DNA of 64,000 nucleotides from Chrysaora quinquecirrha (Eukaryota > Cnidaria > Scyphozoa > Semaeostomeae > Pelagiidae). Numbering within the stretch: position 1 is the stretch's first letter; every line of letters begins with the position of its first letter. Below, piece after piece: positions 63,776 to 64,000 of the stretch. The notes beneath the pieces were generated by a model. The model ran no database searches and was not told where the DNA came from. It was given only the letters and a program-made list of their open reading frames with translations. Position numbers and translations under genes: made by a program. The stretch is taken from NCBI GenBank assembly GCA_014526335.1, contig JACTAT010000188.1:124001-188000 (forward strand), written 5' to 3'.

Positions 63776-64000
63776 AACGAAGACAGAAACTCAAAGCTTC
63801 CATAAAATTCGTAAACAAGTAATGGAGTAGGAGAAAAAGCAATAAAAGAATTGACGTATGTAGACTTCCACTGAATTCAAGTGAAACGAGAATTATCTAC
63901 CACTCAATAATGAAATAAACATTGAAAAGAAAATCAATTAAACTCCAAGAAAGGAGAGTAAGAACAAACAAATAAACACAACAGTCAATTGACTATTAAT

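Overview
This is metazoan nuclear DNA, most likely from a cnidarian (an anthozoan is my best guess). It has GT-AG introns with very short exons, AT-rich non-coding sequence, and a mixture of Penelope-like elements (PLEs), LINEs, a PIF/Harbinger transposon, a Helitron remnant and several less familiar TIR transposons. The species assignment is an inference from family content, not from a marker.

The one host gene I can support is a dystrobrevin-like gene on the minus strand, read from conserved exons too short to appear as long ORFs. In transcription order: an EF-hand exon (62308-62387), a doubtful exon (60193-60270), a W-L-x-x-L exon (59684-59759), three exons that together make a complete ZZ zinc finger (29593-29647, 28572-28611, 26198-26269), a tentative 30-base exon (21247-21276), and the exon ending the post-ZZ segment (15323-15456). 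Codon phases match at every junction between the well-supported exons. The gene enters from beyond the right edge, and its coiled-coil 3' part was not found. One intron (29648-59683) is about 30 kb.

Almost everything else lies inside or beyond these introns. 1-660: decayed unknown coding strip. 1070-2160: Helitron Rep/helicase remnant. 3.9-5.6, 8.0-9.0 and 12.3-13.3 kb: three PLE remnants, with a fourth scrap at 15.6 kb. 13.35-15.1 kb: two fused retroelement fragments. 16.6-18.8 kb: 5'-truncated LINE. 18.9-21.1 kb: TIR element whose broken protein looks like a FEN/XPG-type nuclease. 21.5-25.2 kb: long-TIR element with a nearly intact 2,949-bp Harbinger nested in it. 25.3 kb: SGNH-like LINE fragment. 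31.0-32.4 kb: another LINE.

33.3-51.1 kb is a gene-poor island of minisatellites and duplicated modules (50-bp satellite, 60-75-bp arrays, hexamer arrays). Several modules occur twice or three times, in direct or inverted orientation, up to 15 kb apart. It is followed by three tRNA-like units (51.5-52.15 kb), then a 3.94-kb TIR transposon (52552-56493) carrying a decayed DDE integrase on one strand and a decayed HECT ubiquitin ligase on the other, then a Ty3/Gypsy scrap (57.3-57.9 kb).

The candidates for an under-described system are the FEN/XPG-like TIR element, the integrase plus HECT transposon, and the modular minisatellite island. All were read by eye; no database search was possible.
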